Shown here: piece by piece, positions 6,451 to 14,588 of the stretch
Numbering within the stretch: position 1 is the first letter of the stretch
How the letters are laid out: each line of letters begins with the position of its first letter
DNA from: Actinomycetes bacterium
GTDB taxonomy: Bacteria; Actinomycetota; Acidimicrobiia; Spongiisociales; UBA5794
Reading direction: 5' to 3'
NCBI GenBank assembly: GCA_023336765.1
Contig: JAMBLL010000069.1
Coordinates: forward strand, 1-15,611
DNA: 15,611 nucleotides
Translations under genes and position numbers: made by a program
The notes under the pieces: model-generated
What the model saw: only the letters and a program-made list of their open reading frames with translations
What the model was told of the DNA's origin: nothing
Databases searched by the model: none

Positions 6451-8022
6451 CTAGACCGCTTCTGCGTTCACTCTGATCGTGTGCCAGCCTTCGGCTCCGT
6501 TTGGTGCTGGGGGCACCTCGACCTCGGATTGCGTGAATCCCGTGGCGTCTGTGGCACGCACAGAGATGATGTGCTCCCCTTCGCCAAGGTCGGCATCGAG
6601 CTTCCACTGGATCCAGGAATTCTCAGACAGTGGCTCACTCAACTCAGCGAACTGCCACTCTCCACCGTCGATCTGAACCTCCACGTAGTCAACCCCAACT
6701 GTTGGTGCCCAGGCAACTCCCGCGATGGCGTACGACCCAGCGTCGACCTTCGACCGATTTCGTGGCCTGTCGATCCGGGATTGGGTCTTGATCGGACCCT
6801 CTTTGGACCAGCCTCGGGGAATCCAGTACCCGTCGAACGCGTCCCACGTTGTTAGCTCGATCTCCGTGAGCCACTTCGTGGCAGAGACATAGCCGTACAG
6901 GCCAGGCACAACAAGCCTGGCAGGGAAGCCATGGTTCGCAGGGAGCACCTCACGGTTCATCCCGATCACGAGCATGGCGTCGCGGTCGTCGAACGCGAAC
7001 TCGGTCGGGAACCCTGATGTCCATCCATCGACCGATCGACCGACGACCTGTTCCGCGCCTTGTTGAACGCCCGCCATGTCGAGGATGTCACGAAGGAACA
7101 CGCCTGTCCACAGAGCGTTGCCGACAAGCCGGTCCCCGACCTCGTTGGAGACACACGACAGCGTCGCGTACTTCTCGACCTGGGGCATGGAGGCAATGTC
7201 GTCGTACGTGAGGACGATCTCCCTGTCGACCATGCCCTTGATGGTCAACGTCCACTCCTCGGGATCGATTGTCGGCACAACAAGGGCCGTGTCGATCCTG
7301 TAGAACGTGGCGTTGCCGACAACGATCGGGGTGAGACCTGTGAGACCGAAGTCATTCGCGGACGTTGGTTCCAGCGCTACTTCGACCGGATCAGGGAGGA
7401 CGAGAGCGGCACGTTGAGCCTCAGCTCTACCCCGAATCCTCCCACGTCCGATGCCGATCGTCACGACGGTGACCGTGGCTGCGCCTGCGAGTCCGAGCAG
7501 AAGGCGTCGCCGCGCGATGTTGGAAACGTCGTTGACGTGAGCATCCATACGCTGCGGATCGGACCACACCTTGATGCCGTACCACGTACCGATCCCGACA
7601 CCCATCGCGACGATCGTTGCAACTGTTGCCAGGGCCACGCTCACACCGGGTTGGGTCATCTGGGCAGCGATTCCAATGGCGCCCGCAACAGTGAACCCTG
7701 AGATGATCGGCCAGGCTTTCGTGGTCGACGCCTTTCCAAGGAACCAACCGATCAGCAACACGACGAAGAAGATGCTGATCGCAAGAACTGCCTTATCTGC
7801 TGTGCCGAATGTGGAGATGGCGAACGTCTTCAACCACTTCGGGGAAATATCGATGACATATGAGCCGATGGCCGAGATGGCGGACGGAACCGAATCGGAG
7901 AGTCCCGCGAACAGTTCGGTGACACCCATTGCCACCCCGGCACCCGCAACGCCTGCCCATCCAGATCTTCTTCTCGCCTTGAGCGGTTGTTCCGTCGCCT
8001 TTGGCGGTGCTTCAGTGGTCAT
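6451..8022 (-). CDS. Membrane-fused molybdopterin-dependent oxidoreductase (sulfite oxidase fold)
   Basis: The 523-residue protein starts at the ATG at 8022, overlapping the end of polX by 11 bases. About four hydrophobic segments come first (roughly 22-42, 79-97, 105-121, 128-150). An internal RRRLLLGLAGAATVTVV segment (171-187) follows, resembling a Tat-type signal or fifth helix. The catalytic domain spans about 245-410 and holds the expected molybdenum-ligating Cys290 in TLSCVSNEVG. GFPARLVVPGLYGYVSAKW-like sequence follows, with one residue different (SATKW). A C-terminal Mo-co dimerisation, Ig-like domain covers about 425-515. Actinobacteria commonly carry such N-terminally membrane-fused enzymes, whose substrates are mostly unknown. 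No heme-binding partner gene is adjacent, so the electron acceptor is unclear. It is the third gene of the exchanger-polX operon. Confidence 0.9.
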   Translation of the reverse strand: MTTEAPPKATEQPLKARRRSGWAGVAGAGVAMGVTELFAGLSDSVPSAISAIGSYVIDISPKWLKTFAISTFGTADKAVLAISIFFVVLLIGWFLGKASTTKAWPIISGFTVAGAIGIAAQMTQPGVSVALATVATIVAMGVGIGTWYGIKVWSDPQRMDAHVNDVSNIARRRLLLGLAGAATVTVVTIGIGRGRIRGRAEAQRAALVLPDPVEVALEPTSANDFGLTGLTPIVVGNATFYRIDTALVVPTIDPEEWTLTIKGMVDREIVLTYDDIASMPQVEKYATLSCVSNEVGDRLVGNALWTGVFLRDILDMAGVQQGAEQVVGRSVDGWTSGFPTEFAFDDRDAMLVIGMNREVLPANHGFPARLVVPGLYGYVSATKWLTEIELTTWDAFDGYWIPRGWSKEGPIKTQSRIDRPRNRSKVDAGSYAIAGVAWAPTVGVDYVEVQIDGGEWQFAELSEPLSENSWIQWKLDADLGEGEHIISVRATDATGFTQSEVEVPPAPNGAEGWHTIRVNAEAV

Positions 8023-9793
8023 CCCGGTATTGAACACCCTCAGCGGCCGAATCAGTCCCGTGGATGCCCAATACAGCGAGGAATTCATTCTTTGGCAATG
8101 AGTTCAGCACAGACGACGGCCTCACCCATCCCTTACGAGCAAGCGACACGCCCCACTTCATGTTCGACAGACCCGACGCGTGGTGTGAATCCGTCGAGAT
8201 GACGAACCTGACTCCTGGCACTTCCACGGCTCTGCGCAGGAAAGGTGCCGATAGATCGAGTCGCTGGAGACTGGAGTTGATCTCGAGCGCCGTCCCTGTC
8301 TCTACGGCCGCTTCGAGCACGGCATCCAGGTCGAACATGATGCCAGGCCTGCTCCCGATCTTGCGGCCGGTCGGGTGGCCGATGATCGTCACCGCTGGAT
8401 TCTCCATGGCAGCGATGATCCTCGCAGTCTGGGCTGTCGTGTCGAGATCGAAGTACGAGTGCACAGAGGCAACACCGATGTCGAAGAGCTCCAAGAATTC
8501 CGGGTCATAGTCGATGGATCCTTCAGCATCGATGTTGAGTTCGACTCCTGCCAGGATCGCCATCTCGGGTCTCCGTACCCGCTGTTCCTCGATCTCTGCA
8601 TGTTGCTCAAGCATCTCAGCCCTTGAGAGTCCGTTCATCGTGAGATTCTCAGCATGGTCGGTGATCGCGACGTACTCGAGGCCTCTGGCTGAGGCAGCAT
8701 CAAGCATTGCCTCGAGGGTGGAGCGACCGTCGCCGGAGCGGTCGGTGTGGAGGTGCAGATCCCCCTTGATGTCCTCGACGCTCACCGGTCTTGGCAGGGC
8801 ACCAGCATCTGCGGCCGCGATCTCACCAGCACCTTCTCTGACTTCAGGGGTGATCCAAGCCAGACCAAGCGCAGAGTAGATCTCGCTCTCGGTACGCGCA
8901 GCGATCACCTCGCCTGTGGGTACCGACGAAAGCGAGTACTCGTTGAGGGTTGTGTCACGTTCGAGGCTGCGTTGCCTCAACTCGATGTTGTGGCCTTTGG
9001 ATCCCGTGAAGTACAACCATGCTGCACCGAAGTTCTCCTCGCGCACGACGCGTAGGTCCACCTGTATGCGATCATCGATGACCACCGAGGCCTTGGTGTC
9101 GCCAGATCCGAGCGTTGCCGTCACGCCCGGAAGCCCGATGAACCGTTCCGTCACGGATGCGGCGTCATCTGAGGCAACGAGAATATCGATGTCGCCGATC
9201 GTCTCGGACAGCCTTCTCAGACTGCCCGCATACTCGATCCGATCGATGTCCACCGACGCAGAGAGCTCCGCCATCACTCTGGCGGCGATCCCCATGGCGT
9301 CATGGATCGGTGTTCGTGTCTCATCCGAGTGGATGCCGAGAAGCTGGATCGAACGGGCGATCTTCTCCTCAGACTTCACCCCCAACCCCGGAAGCGTTCG
9401 CACAAGCTGCTTGTCAAGCGCATCCTCGAGACCAGCAACATCGGTCACTCCAAGATGCTCCTGGAGGCGCAGCACGGTTTTTGGCCCCAGTCCAGGGATC
9501 TTCATGAGTTCGAGCATCGTTGGAGGGAACTTCGTCTTGAGTCTCTCCACCTTGCCGATGGAACCGTTGGATGCGAACTCGACGATCTTCCGGGCTGTCG
9601 CGTCACCGATACCATCGATCTCTCGCAGCTCTGACACCGACATTTCCGCAACGTTGCTGTGGGTTGCAGCTATCGCGTCGATCGCCTTCTCATACGCCCT
9701 GGTACGGAACGATTGGCTCGTTCCATCCTCGAGTTGGGTATACGCAATGAGTTGGCGAATCGCGGCGATGACAGAAGCATTCGTCGGCCTCAC
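8012..9793 (-). CDS. polX: DNA polymerase X with PHP exonuclease domain
   Basis: The 593-residue protein has the full bacterial PolX layout, a base-excision and gap-filling polymerase with Mn2+-dependent 3'-5' exonuclease. Helix-hairpin-helix motifs occur near 57-70 (IDGIGDATARKI), 98-112 (IPGLGPKTVLRL) and 133-147 (LPGLGVKSEEKI). The nucleotidyltransferase site has GS at 190-191, Asp201 and Asp203 in GDIDIL, and Asp246 in QVDLRV, so the polymerase triad is intact. The PHP domain starts with DLHLHTD (345-351) and includes ITDHAENL and STDSHH, which supply metal ligands. The GTG start shares GTGA with the exchanger stop, indicating translational coupling. Length is normal for the family. Confidence 0.95.
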   Translation of the reverse strand: MRPTNASVIAAIRQLIAYTQLEDGTSQSFRTRAYEKAIDAIAATHSNVAEMSVSELREIDGIGDATARKIVEFASNGSIGKVERLKTKFPPTMLELMKIPGLGPKTVLRLQEHLGVTDVAGLEDALDKQLVRTLPGLGVKSEEKIARSIQLLGIHSDETRTPIHDAMGIAARVMAELSASVDIDRIEYAGSLRRLSETIGDIDILVASDDAASVTERFIGLPGVTATLGSGDTKASVVIDDRIQVDLRVVREENFGAAWLYFTGSKGHNIELRQRSLERDTTLNEYSLSSVPTGEVIAARTESEIYSALGLAWITPEVREGAGEIAAADAGALPRPVSVEDIKGDLHLHTDRSGDGRSTLEAMLDAASARGLEYVAITDHAENLTMNGLSRAEMLEQHAEIEEQRVRRPEMAILAGVELNIDAEGSIDYDPEFLELFDIGVASVHSYFDLDTTAQTARIIAAMENPAVTIIGHPTGRKIGSRPGIMFDLDAVLEAAVETGTALEINSSLQRLDLSAPFLRRAVEVPGVRFVISTDSHHASGLSNMKWGVSLARKGWVRPSSVLNSLPKNEFLAVLGIHGTDSAAEGVQYRDDH

Positions 9794-10722
9794 AGGGCCA
9801 TCACCACAAATCCAGCGAACAAGGTGACGAGGATGATGCCCTCGATGCGGGTCACTCGTTGGGATGTAGCTGCAAAGACGCCGGCAAAGACAGCTGCACC
9901 GACCATGATCACGATCAACATCGTGTCCAGAGAAGAGACCGGTCCGGGCTGGATCACGATTGCAAGGCCCGCAACGCCCAAAGAGTTGAACAGGTTCGAT
10001 CCCAGGACGTTTCCGAGGACCAGGCCGGATTGACCTCGCCGCGATGCGGCGACTGCGGCAGACAACTCAGGCAAGCTCGTGCCGACGCCGGTGATGAGTC
10101 CCATGAACACAACAGAAAGGCCCATGGTGGTACCGATGCCCTCGACTCCGATGAGTAGCTGCTGACCAGCAACGACAGTTGCGACCAGTGCGGCTCCGCC
10201 GTAGAGGATCTCGACGCCGAGCCGGTCATCATCCACCTCGATGTCATCGAGATCACTGCCCTGGGTATCTGTGCTCTGTCTCCCCCAACGCACAAGGAGC
10301 CACATCGCGACAAGCATCCCAACAAGGAGAACCACGCCCGCGATCCGCGTCACGAACCCCGACAGGAGAACGATGGCAAGCAAGAATACTGCCGAGAGCA
10401 TGAGCAGGCCTTCACGCCTGATCACGGCATGCGTTGTCGACACGGCTGCGATAATCGCGGCGGTGCCCAGGACCAGCGTGATGTTCGCCGTGTTCGAGGC
10501 GACGACGTTACTCAGAGCGAGGTCGAGATTCCCCTGAACCGAGGCCATTGACGAAACGACGAACTCAGGAACGGATGTTCCGAAACCGACGATGACGGCT
10601 CCGATGATGATGGCTGAGATGTTGAGTATCTTGGCGATTCGCACGGCGGACAGGACCAGACGGTCGGCGGCAACGATCAAAACGACAAGTCCTGCAACGA
10701 CTCGCAATATGTCAATTCCCAA
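9790..10722 (-). CDS. CaCA-family calcium/sodium:cation exchanger
   Basis: This is an integral membrane antiporter of the cation/Ca2+ exchanger superfamily (YrbG-like), expected to exchange Ca2+ or another cation against Na+ or H+. The two alpha repeats are clear: GFGTSVPEF, then SNVVASNTANI in the first half, and GVGTSLPEL, then GNVLGSNLFN in the second. The Glu in each carries the transport site. The first repeat has SNVVAS where GNVVGS is usual. About ten hydrophobic segments are visible, with an acidic central loop (GSDLDDIEVDDDR). The frame opens at a TTG at 10740, but GGGAGG lies seven bases before a TTG at 10722, which I take as the start (310 residues). It leads an operon with polX and is divergent from nhaA. 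Confidence 0.92.
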   Translation of the reverse strand: MGIDILRVVAGLVVLIVAADRLVLSAVRIAKILNISAIIIGAVIVGFGTSVPEFVVSSMASVQGNLDLALSNVVASNTANITLVLGTAAIIAAVSTTHAVIRREGLLMLSAVFLLAIVLLSGFVTRIAGVVLLVGMLVAMWLLVRWGRQSTDTQGSDLDDIEVDDDRLGVEILYGGAALVATVVAGQQLLIGVEGIGTTMGLSVVFMGLITGVGTSLPELSAAVAASRRGQSGLVLGNVLGSNLFNSLGVAGLAIVIQPGPVSSLDTMLIVIMVGAAVFAGVFAATSQRVTRIEGIILVTLFAGFVVMAL

Positions 10723-10729
10723 GCGCCAG

Positions 10730-10735
10730 CCTCCC
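10730..10735 (-). promoter_or_regulatory. Ribosome binding site deciding the exchanger start
   Basis: GGGAGG on the minus strand lies seven bases before the TTG at 10722. The longer frame start at 10740 would place this site inside the coding region, so 10722 is preferred. Confidence 0.65.
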
Positions 10736-10790
10736 AACAACGAGATAGTACCGCTGCGAGCGTTGGAGACCGGATCGACCCGCCCGCGGC

Positions 10791-10796
10791 TAACAT
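10791..10796 (+). promoter_or_regulatory. Putative -10 of nhaA
   Basis: TAACAT fits TANNNT and ends nine bases before the ATG at 10806. There is no Shine-Dalgarno before that ATG, which favours a leaderless or nearly leaderless transcript. It lies in the 83-base gap divergent from the exchanger operon. Confidence 0.4.
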
Positions 10797-10805
10797 TGTG
10801 CGCCT

Positions 10806-12221
10806 ATGAAGGATCTCCCCGACCCCATCCACGAGACCTGGTTGTATTCAGATGCCCTCGTCCCGAGGCGATTCCTGAGACCTGTATTGGAGTTCACCCG
10901 CATCGAGGCTGCTGGTGGCATCCTTCTCCTCATCGCAGCGATCATCGCGATCATCTGGGCGAACAGCGCTGCATACGAAAGCTACTTCACGTTGTTCAAC
11001 ACCGAACTCGACTTTAGCTTCGGTCCGATCCACCTCTCGGAGACACTCAAGGACATCATCAACGACGGGCTGATGGCCATATTCTTCTTCGTAGTCGGAC
11101 TCGAGATCAAGCGTGAACTCGTTGTTGGTGAACTGAACTCGTTCAAGAAGGCCTCTCTGCCCGCCATGGCCGCGCTTGGCGGCATGGTCGTCCCCGCCCT
11201 CATCTACCTCGCCTTCGTGGTGCCAACAGGCGACGCCGAAGCGATCCGCGGGTGGGGAATCCCCATGGCAACGGACATCGCGTTCTCCGTCGGTGTCGTT
11301 GCCCTGCTCGGTGCGCGGGTGTCTGTCGGTGCCAAGCTGTTCCTGCTTGCTCTGGCCATCGTCGATGACATCGGGGCCATTGCCGTTATCGCGGTCTTCT
11401 ATACCGAAGAGCTCATTTTCGGCTATCTCGCCCTCGCTGCTGTGTTCCTCATCATCGGCTACTTCGGGCGGAGGGCTGGCATCACCTCAATGGTCTTCTA
11501 CGTCCCCCTTGCCGCGGTCATCTGGTACGGCTTCCTCGAGTCTGGTGTGCATGCCACGATCGCAGGCGTCGTGCTCGGCCTGCTCACGCCGGTCGTGGCG
11601 AAGTACACCGATGAACAGTTCCGCCAGAAGACGGTTCAGGTGCTCAACCGATGGGACGAGGACCGCGTATCACCCCACTCCGAGGAGCGACTCGACCAGG
11701 ATGCGCTCGAACTCGCCGAGGTTGCGCGCCACTCGGTCTCCCCCCTCGACCGGCTTGAGCACACGCTGCATCCGTGGTCGTCGTTCGTCATCGTCCCTCT
11801 CTTTGCACTGGCGAACGCAGGTGTCAGGTTCGTGGGACAAGAGGCAACCTTCGCCGAGCAGCTGACCAGTCCGATTCTCCTCGGTGTGGCAGTTGCCCTG
11901 ATGCTCGGCAAGCCGATCGGTATCGCGTTGGCGACCTGGATCGGGCTGAAGCTGAAGCTTGGTGTGCTGCCAGCAAGAACAACGATGGCAACGGTCATCG
12001 GCCTGGGCGCGCTTGCGGGTATCGGGTTCACCGTGTCGCTCTTCGTCACCGAACTGGCATTCCGGGTAGAGCTGTTCGCCAATGAGGCGAAGCTCGGCAT
12101 CTTCATCGGATCGGGTATCGCGGGTGTTGTCGGTGCGTTGATCCTGTGGTTCGTCAAGACGCCTCCTGACGATGCTGTCGATGAGCCAGATCATCTCGTT
12201 GGCACACCGGACTCTGCCTGA
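10806..12221 (+). CDS. nhaA: Na+/H+ antiporter NhaA
   Basis: The 471-residue protein is an NhaA-type electrogenic Na+/H+ antiporter of the inner membrane, handling sodium export and pH homeostasis. Conserved features are GLEIKRELVVGEL (98-110) and ATDIAFSVGV with Asp157 (equivalent to E. coli Asp133). LAIVDDIGAI carries the ion-binding pair Asp187-Asp188, and GKPIGI carries Lys369 (equivalent to Lys300). Eleven to twelve hydrophobic helices are visible. A long hydrophilic loop at about 268-320 explains part of the extra length over the 388-residue E. coli enzyme, along with a C-terminal tail. It is divergent from a CaCA exchanger, so the locus pairs two cation transporters. The DUF547 gene follows about 30 bases downstream. 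Confidence 0.96.
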   Translation: MKDLPDPIHETWLYSDALVPRRFLRPVLEFTRIEAAGGILLLIAAIIAIIWANSAAYESYFTLFNTELDFSFGPIHLSETLKDIINDGLMAIFFFVVGLEIKRELVVGELNSFKKASLPAMAALGGMVVPALIYLAFVVPTGDAEAIRGWGIPMATDIAFSVGVVALLGARVSVGAKLFLLALAIVDDIGAIAVIAVFYTEELIFGYLALAAVFLIIGYFGRRAGITSMVFYVPLAAVIWYGFLESGVHATIAGVVLGLLTPVVAKYTDEQFRQKTVQVLNRWDEDRVSPHSEERLDQDALELAEVARHSVSPLDRLEHTLHPWSSFVIVPLFALANAGVRFVGQEATFAEQLTSPILLGVAVALMLGKPIGIALATWIGLKLKLGVLPARTTMATVIGLGALAGIGFTVSLFVTELAFRVELFANEAKLGIFIGSGIAGVVGALILWFVKTPPDDAVDEPDHLVGTPDSA

Positions 12222-12250
12222 ACGGGAACACGTTCGCCATTCCGATAGTT

Positions 12251-13045
12251 GTGGTCACCATGACATCTGGACCCAACCCCGCAATGGCAGCCTGGAGCAT
12301 GGTTCGTGCCAGGCGACTATCCCCGCCTCAACCGGATCCGCACAGCACGATCGTCGTCGACCACAGCGACCTCGGACAGGTGCTCGACGATTTTGCCATC
12401 TCGGGCATCACGTCGCTCACCGACAGTGCCAACGCCCTTGAGAGCTATCGAGATTCCCTCGAGGCCATCGATCCTGACCGCCTGAACGCAACCGAAGCCC
12501 TTGCGTTCTGGATGAATCTGTACAACGCAGGGGCGCTGTGGGCCGCGGGAGTTGCCTTCGATGACGACATGGGGTCTGTCCTGCGGATACCGAGCGCGTT
12601 CTCTGGGAGATGGGCAACGATCGCGGGAGTTGAGCTGTCCCTCAATGACATCGAGCACGGCAAGATCCGAAGATTCGGTGATCCGAGGATCCATGGTGCG
12701 CTGGTCTGCGGATCGGCATCGTGTCCAACATTGCGTTCGGAGCCATTCACGGGTGCAGATCTCGATCACCAACTTGAGGATCAGTTACGGTTCTTCATCT
12801 CCCACGGTGGGGGTTCGGTGAACCGTGCGGACAACACCGTGTGGCTGTCGTCAGTGCTCAAGTGGTACGGAAGGGACTTCACGTCGCCACATACGATGCC
12901 GAATATCGCTCCAGCGAACACCGACCGCCTCAGAGATACCGTTGCTTACTGGTTCAGCCCCGATGATGCCGAGTACATCTGGGAAAAGACGCCAGATGTC
13001 GTGTTCATGCCCTATGACTGGGGGCTTGGCTGCTCCGTGGCCTGA
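12251..13045 (+). CDS. DUF547-domain protein
   Basis: The 264-residue protein carries a DUF547 domain, whose function is unknown although the fold is related to papain-like cysteine peptidases and transglutaminases. The family signatures are EALAFWMNLYNAGAL (82-96), DIEHGKIR with His136, and DPRIHGALVCGSASCPTLR (144-162) with Cys153 and Cys158, plus the terminal YDWGLG. His and Cys in these positions are consistent with a catalytic or metal-binding pair, which is inference. No signal peptide is evident. The start is uncertain: GTG at 12251 and ATG at 12260 are both in frame, and neither has a good Shine-Dalgarno. It follows nhaA and its last 34 bases overlap the 3' end of the converging membrane protein gene. 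Confidence 0.85.
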   Translation: MVTMTSGPNPAMAAWSMVRARRLSPPQPDPHSTIVVDHSDLGQVLDDFAISGITSLTDSANALESYRDSLEAIDPDRLNATEALAFWMNLYNAGALWAAGVAFDDDMGSVLRIPSAFSGRWATIAGVELSLNDIEHGKIRRFGDPRIHGALVCGSASCPTLRSEPFTGADLDHQLEDQLRFFISHGGGSVNRADNTVWLSSVLKWYGRDFTSPHTMPNIAPANTDRLRDTVAYWFSPDDAEYIWEKTPDVVFMPYDWGLGCSVA

Positions 13046-13659
13046 ACCTGGGAACGGACGCCAACGAGGAAGAACACAACCGCCATCACCGCTGCAATGA
13101 TGTCGAATGGGATGACATAGCGGGCTAGGTCCGGACCCGAAACTATCCACGATCCCGCGGGTCCGAACCCGACGTTCGTCAGGTAGTTCCAGATGGACCA
13201 CACGCAGACAACGCCGAGGACCGAACCGGCAAAGAGCGCCCACGACCACGAGAACGCCCGGTACACACCGATCGTGAGAGCCGCTCCGGCCCATGCGATG
13301 TCAAGGGCCGAGAGCAGTTGCAGGTACTGGAGCGATGGGTCGAAACCGAGAGCTGCCGAGGACGCCAGGGTGATCAGGCCAACGGTCCCTGTGACAAGGA
13401 CAACCAGGCCAACACCGCTGGCGATCGAGCGGACGGTTGGACTCCGTCCCATACCCACGAACCAGGGTTCGTCTCCCAGGTTCATCAGTGTGATCGTCAT
13501 TGCGTGGGCGATTGCTACGAGCACAACGAGTTGGGCGATGAACCATCCGAGGGGTTCTTCTCCGGGGGTCACGAGCAGCAATGGCAAAGAGGCAAGCAGG
13601 CCACCGACGAGAAACGGTATCGCGCGCAACAGCGCACGTTCAATGGGAGGCATCGTCAT
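13012..13659 (-). CDS. Six-helix membrane protein, unknown function
   Basis: I do not recognise the family. The 215-residue product has six predicted membrane helices at about 11-30, 38-59, 78-103, 112-131, 137-158 and 181-202, with short loops and a polar C-terminal tail (VRSQVQATEQPSPQS). There are polar or charged positions in or near helices, such as His52 and Asp120, but no known motif. The start is coupled to the methyltransferase stop by an ATGA overlap (13656-13659). A second ATG two codons on is equally possible. The 3' end overlaps the converging DUF547 gene by 34 bases. Good codon use and translational coupling argue that it is a real gene. Confidence 0.75.
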   Translation of the reverse strand: MTMPPIERALLRAIPFLVGGLLASLPLLLVTPGEEPLGWFIAQLVVLVAIAHAMTITLMNLGDEPWFVGMGRSPTVRSIASGVGLVVLVTGTVGLITLASSAALGFDPSLQYLQLLSALDIAWAGAALTIGVYRAFSWSWALFAGSVLGVVCVWSIWNYLTNVGFGPAGSWIVSGPDLARYVIPFDIIAAVMAVVFFLVGVRSQVQATEQPSPQS

Positions 13660-14534
13660 ATCTGAATCGAGCGGTCCCCTATTCGGCCCTCGTGGATCCT
13701 GCGTTCGGCGATCTCGAGATACTCCGGGGAAAGGTCGAATCCGACGTAGTGGCGATCCGACTCGACAGCGGCGACCGCTGTCGAGCCTGAGCCAATGAAG
13801 GGGTCAAGAACGAGGTCTCCGGCAAAGGTGTAGAGCTCGATGAGTCGCTTGGGGAGTTCCACGGGGAACGGAGCAGGGTGTCCCACGCGGCGTGCAGATT
13901 CAGGGAGGATGTCCCAGATCGAAACAGTGGCCTCGAGGAACACTTCCTTCGAGATGGTGTCCTCGCCCTTCCTCATCCTGGCGTACGATCCCTTGGAGGC
14001 GACAATGACGTATTCGTGCACGTCGCGAAGTGTCGGGTTCTTTGCGGATCTCCACGATCCCCACGCACAGGACCCTCCCGCAGATTTCGCCTTCTGCCAG
14101 ATGATCTCGCCACGAAGATCGAAACCGATCTCGGTCAGAAGGCCAGCCACGTACTGATTGAGCGGGATGTACGGCTTACGACCGAGGTTCGCGACGTTGA
14201 CGGCGATCCTTCCCCCAGGTTCGAGCACGCGATACGTCTCAACGAACACGTTTCGCAGCAATCCGAGATACTCATCGATTGCAAGGTCGTCATCGTATTC
14301 CTTGCCGACGTTGTAGGGAGGGGATGTCACCATCAGCGCAACACAATTGTCCGGGATCTGGTGCATGTCCTCTGCCGACTGGCAGAAGAGCTGATCTAAG
14401 ACCGCGGCGGGCGGTTCGCTGACGGATCCGAGGTCGCCGCCCTGTTTGGTTTCGGCCATCTTGCGTCCATAGAAGCCGGACGCGTCGTGTCCCTCGCGCT
14501 TTGATGTGCCGAAGCTTCGTGTACTTGTTGCCAC
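13656..14534 (-). CDS. Beta-class DNA methyltransferase (N6-adenine or N4-cytosine)
   Basis: The protein of about 292 residues (GTG start at 14534) methylates the exocyclic amino group of adenine or cytosine in a specific site. Motif order is beta class: catalytic motif IV TSPPYNVG (about 70-77) first. A probable recognition region follows at about 148-210 with CAWGSWRSAKNPTLRDVHEY. Motif X lies around PFPVELPKRLIELYT, and SAM-binding motif I is DPFIGSGST (244-252). SPPY does not separate m6A from m4C, and the target cannot be read from sequence. No restriction endonuclease gene is nearby, so it appears to be an orphan enzyme. The frame opens at TTG 14570, but AGGGAG six bases before the GTG at 14534 supports the shorter form. 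It lies 54 bases after the prephenate dehydratase gene. Confidence 0.92.
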   Translation of the reverse strand: MATSTRSFGTSKREGHDASGFYGRKMAETKQGGDLGSVSEPPAAVLDQLFCQSAEDMHQIPDNCVALMVTSPPYNVGKEYDDDLAIDEYLGLLRNVFVETYRVLEPGGRIAVNVANLGRKPYIPLNQYVAGLLTEIGFDLRGEIIWQKAKSAGGSCAWGSWRSAKNPTLRDVHEYVIVASKGSYARMRKGEDTISKEVFLEATVSIWDILPESARRVGHPAPFPVELPKRLIELYTFAGDLVLDPFIGSGSTAVAAVESDRHYVGFDLSPEYLEIAERRIHEGRIGDRSIQI

Positions 14535-14540
14535 AGATGT

Positions 14541-14546
14541 CTCCCT
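14541..14546 (-). promoter_or_regulatory. Ribosome binding site deciding the methyltransferase start
   Basis: AGGGAG on the minus strand lies six bases before the GTG at 14534. It would lie inside the gene if the TTG at 14570 were used. Confidence 0.6.
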
Positions 14547-14588
14547 GCGCGGAACCGTAGCACCGAACAACGAGTCAATGGGGGAACT

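Noticed and set aside
7060..7701. A 213-codon plus-strand frame inside the molybdoenzyme gene
   Set aside because: It is an antisense shadow of a well-supported gene in GC-rich sequence, with composition typical of such shadows.
8023..8088. A longer N-terminus for the molybdoenzyme
   Set aside because: It would lengthen the overlap with polX to 77 bases; the ATG at 8022 gives an 11-base overlap typical of coupled genes.
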